Assembly: GCA_030704615.1 (NCBI GenBank)
Contig: CM060731.1
Location: 21,640,001-21,700,000, forward strand
DNA: 60,000 nt
Source of the DNA: Takakia lepidozioides
Lineage: Eukaryota; Streptophyta; Takakiopsida; Takakiales; Takakiaceae
Reading direction: 5' to 3'
Numbering within the stretch: position 1 is the first letter of the stretch; every line of letters begins with the position of its first letter. Below are positions 58,958 to 60,000 of this stretch, one piece after another. Position numbers and translations under genes: made by a program. The notes under the pieces are model-generated. The model saw nothing but the letters and a program-made list of their open reading frames with translations, was not told where the DNA came from and did no database searches.

Positions 58958-60000
58958 GTGCACACGAATTGATGCAGCGTCCAAACCGCAACACCTCCAG
59001 TCACCCTCGCATGCTTCCAGTGTCAACGGAAACGAAGTAGTGCTAAACCTAGTTGGGGTAATTTTTTGAATATATCATAATAAACAGGTCAAAATAAACT
59101 GATGAAATTAGAATGAGATCAAAAAATATATTTAAAAAAGGAGCTCGTAGAGCACTGAGACACTGCGGTTTAAAAGAGTGGAAGGTGCCAAGAAAGTGGC
59201 AATGAAGTAGCGTGGTGGCTGGTGCATTGAATGTTAGTTTCGACGTCTGGAGTTGAAATCTCAAATGGCCCGCATGTCTTCGGACTTCTGTTGCACACAC
59301 TTTCTCTGTACTCTGCTGATCTGCAGAATAGAGTCTCTCTCTCTCCGAATTTCTCAATAATTTCTTGTTCCTCTTCTCCCTCTCGAAAGAGCTCGAGTAC
59401 GCAGTACATCATTGGGATGTTGGGTATGATCTCAGGGCTTGTCAACTTAATACGAAGTAGGTGAGTATACTCAACTTCATTCATACGCGGAGGGGGCACA
59501 TGGCGTGCACGAGTTGTTGCGTTCAAGCTGCAAGGCGCCTTAGAGACATTCTTTGAAGGTATGATAAGCTATAAACCTTATTCTTCTCAATCCGGGGAAT
59601 CGACTTCTGGTCATAGGAGGCAGACATTTGTGTCACCTAAATATTCCATTCTTTTTAGACTCCTTGGAAAGCGTTTGGGGTCTGTGGGAGTGGCCAACCT
59701 AGTTAGACTTCGACTTATCATCGGTAATCATGAGGTATAGAGAAGGAGCTCCTCGTTCCTCGCTCTCCAAAACAACCGTGTGAGAGAAACCCACATGGTC
59801 TATGGGACACAGAGGAACAACAAGATAGACTCTAAGAGAGTATTGAACCCCAAACATCTCTCGGAGACGGAGATCCTCATGCCGGTCAGCTTATCTAAAA
59901 AGATACTATCAGCAGATACTATCAGCATTCAAAGTGCTCTTGTGATGACTCCTCGATAGACTTCTCTAGATCGGCATGTTTGTGCATGTTTGTCTGCATC
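58958..60000. other. Upstream of the spinster gene
   Basis: Expected to hold the promoter and 5' UTR. The frame at 59170-59526 (minus) has no recognisable domain. No other feature is supported. Confidence 0.4.

Noticed and set aside
59170-59526. 118-residue minus-strand frame upstream of the spinster gene
   Set aside because: Frame opens without ATG, and the later ATG portion has no recognisable family or splice context.

Overview
This is nuclear DNA of a land plant. Genes are intron-rich with GT-AG junctions. The recognisable products are plant types: a SNAP33-like Qbc-SNARE, an F-box/kelch protein, a GET2/CAML-like membrane receptor, a spinster-type transporter, a PPR-DYW remnant and SAUR remnants. 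The spaces between them are filled with SINEs, hAT-like, LINE and chromodomain-Gypsy elements. A non-angiosperm plant (fern, lycophyte or bryophyte) seems likely, but this is an impression, not proof.

Layout: 1-2485 holds the 3' part of a SNAP33-like gene (+). 4803-6128 is a single-exon F-box/kelch gene (-). 8.4-11.2 kb is a nest of tRNA-derived SINEs, one of them split by a hAT-like element. 11.7-17.1 kb holds further SINE, MITE, hAT-like and LINE remnants. 17.2-18.4 kb is a GET2-like gene (-). 20.4-21.7 kb is a duplicate of a GTPase-tail/SAUR-promoter segment whose relatives lie at 49.1-51.2 kb. 44.5-46.2 kb is a broken PPR-DYW gene. 47.3-49.2 kb is a broken P-loop GTPase. 53.2-59.0 kb is the spinster-type transporter (-).

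The main discovery is a composite DNA transposon at 22355-40966, bounded by a perfect 9-bp target duplication (GAGATCTAA) and related terminal inverted repeats. Without a later Gypsy insertion it is about 11.6 kb. It carries two divergent genes: a Mutator-like DDE/SWIM transposase (-), and a ten-exon gene (+) encoding a ParB-like domain followed by a beta-class DNA-methyltransferase fold. The two unusually long introns of the second gene contain about eleven copies of a ~20-bp palindrome. Several copies differ by paired changes that keep both arms complementary. A transposon that carries a ParB/methylase protein together with a palindrome array in the same gene suggests a self-recognition or DNA-marking system, which is a hypothesis. 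The methylase exon 9 is split by a young chromodomain Gypsy element (32884-39851) with its own 5-bp duplication.

One caution applies throughout. The two Gypsy LTRs differ only in homopolymer lengths, and several otherwise conserved genes (GET2-like, spinster, pol, transposase, methylase) each show one-base frame slips. Some apparent frameshifts may therefore be assembly indels rather than real decay.
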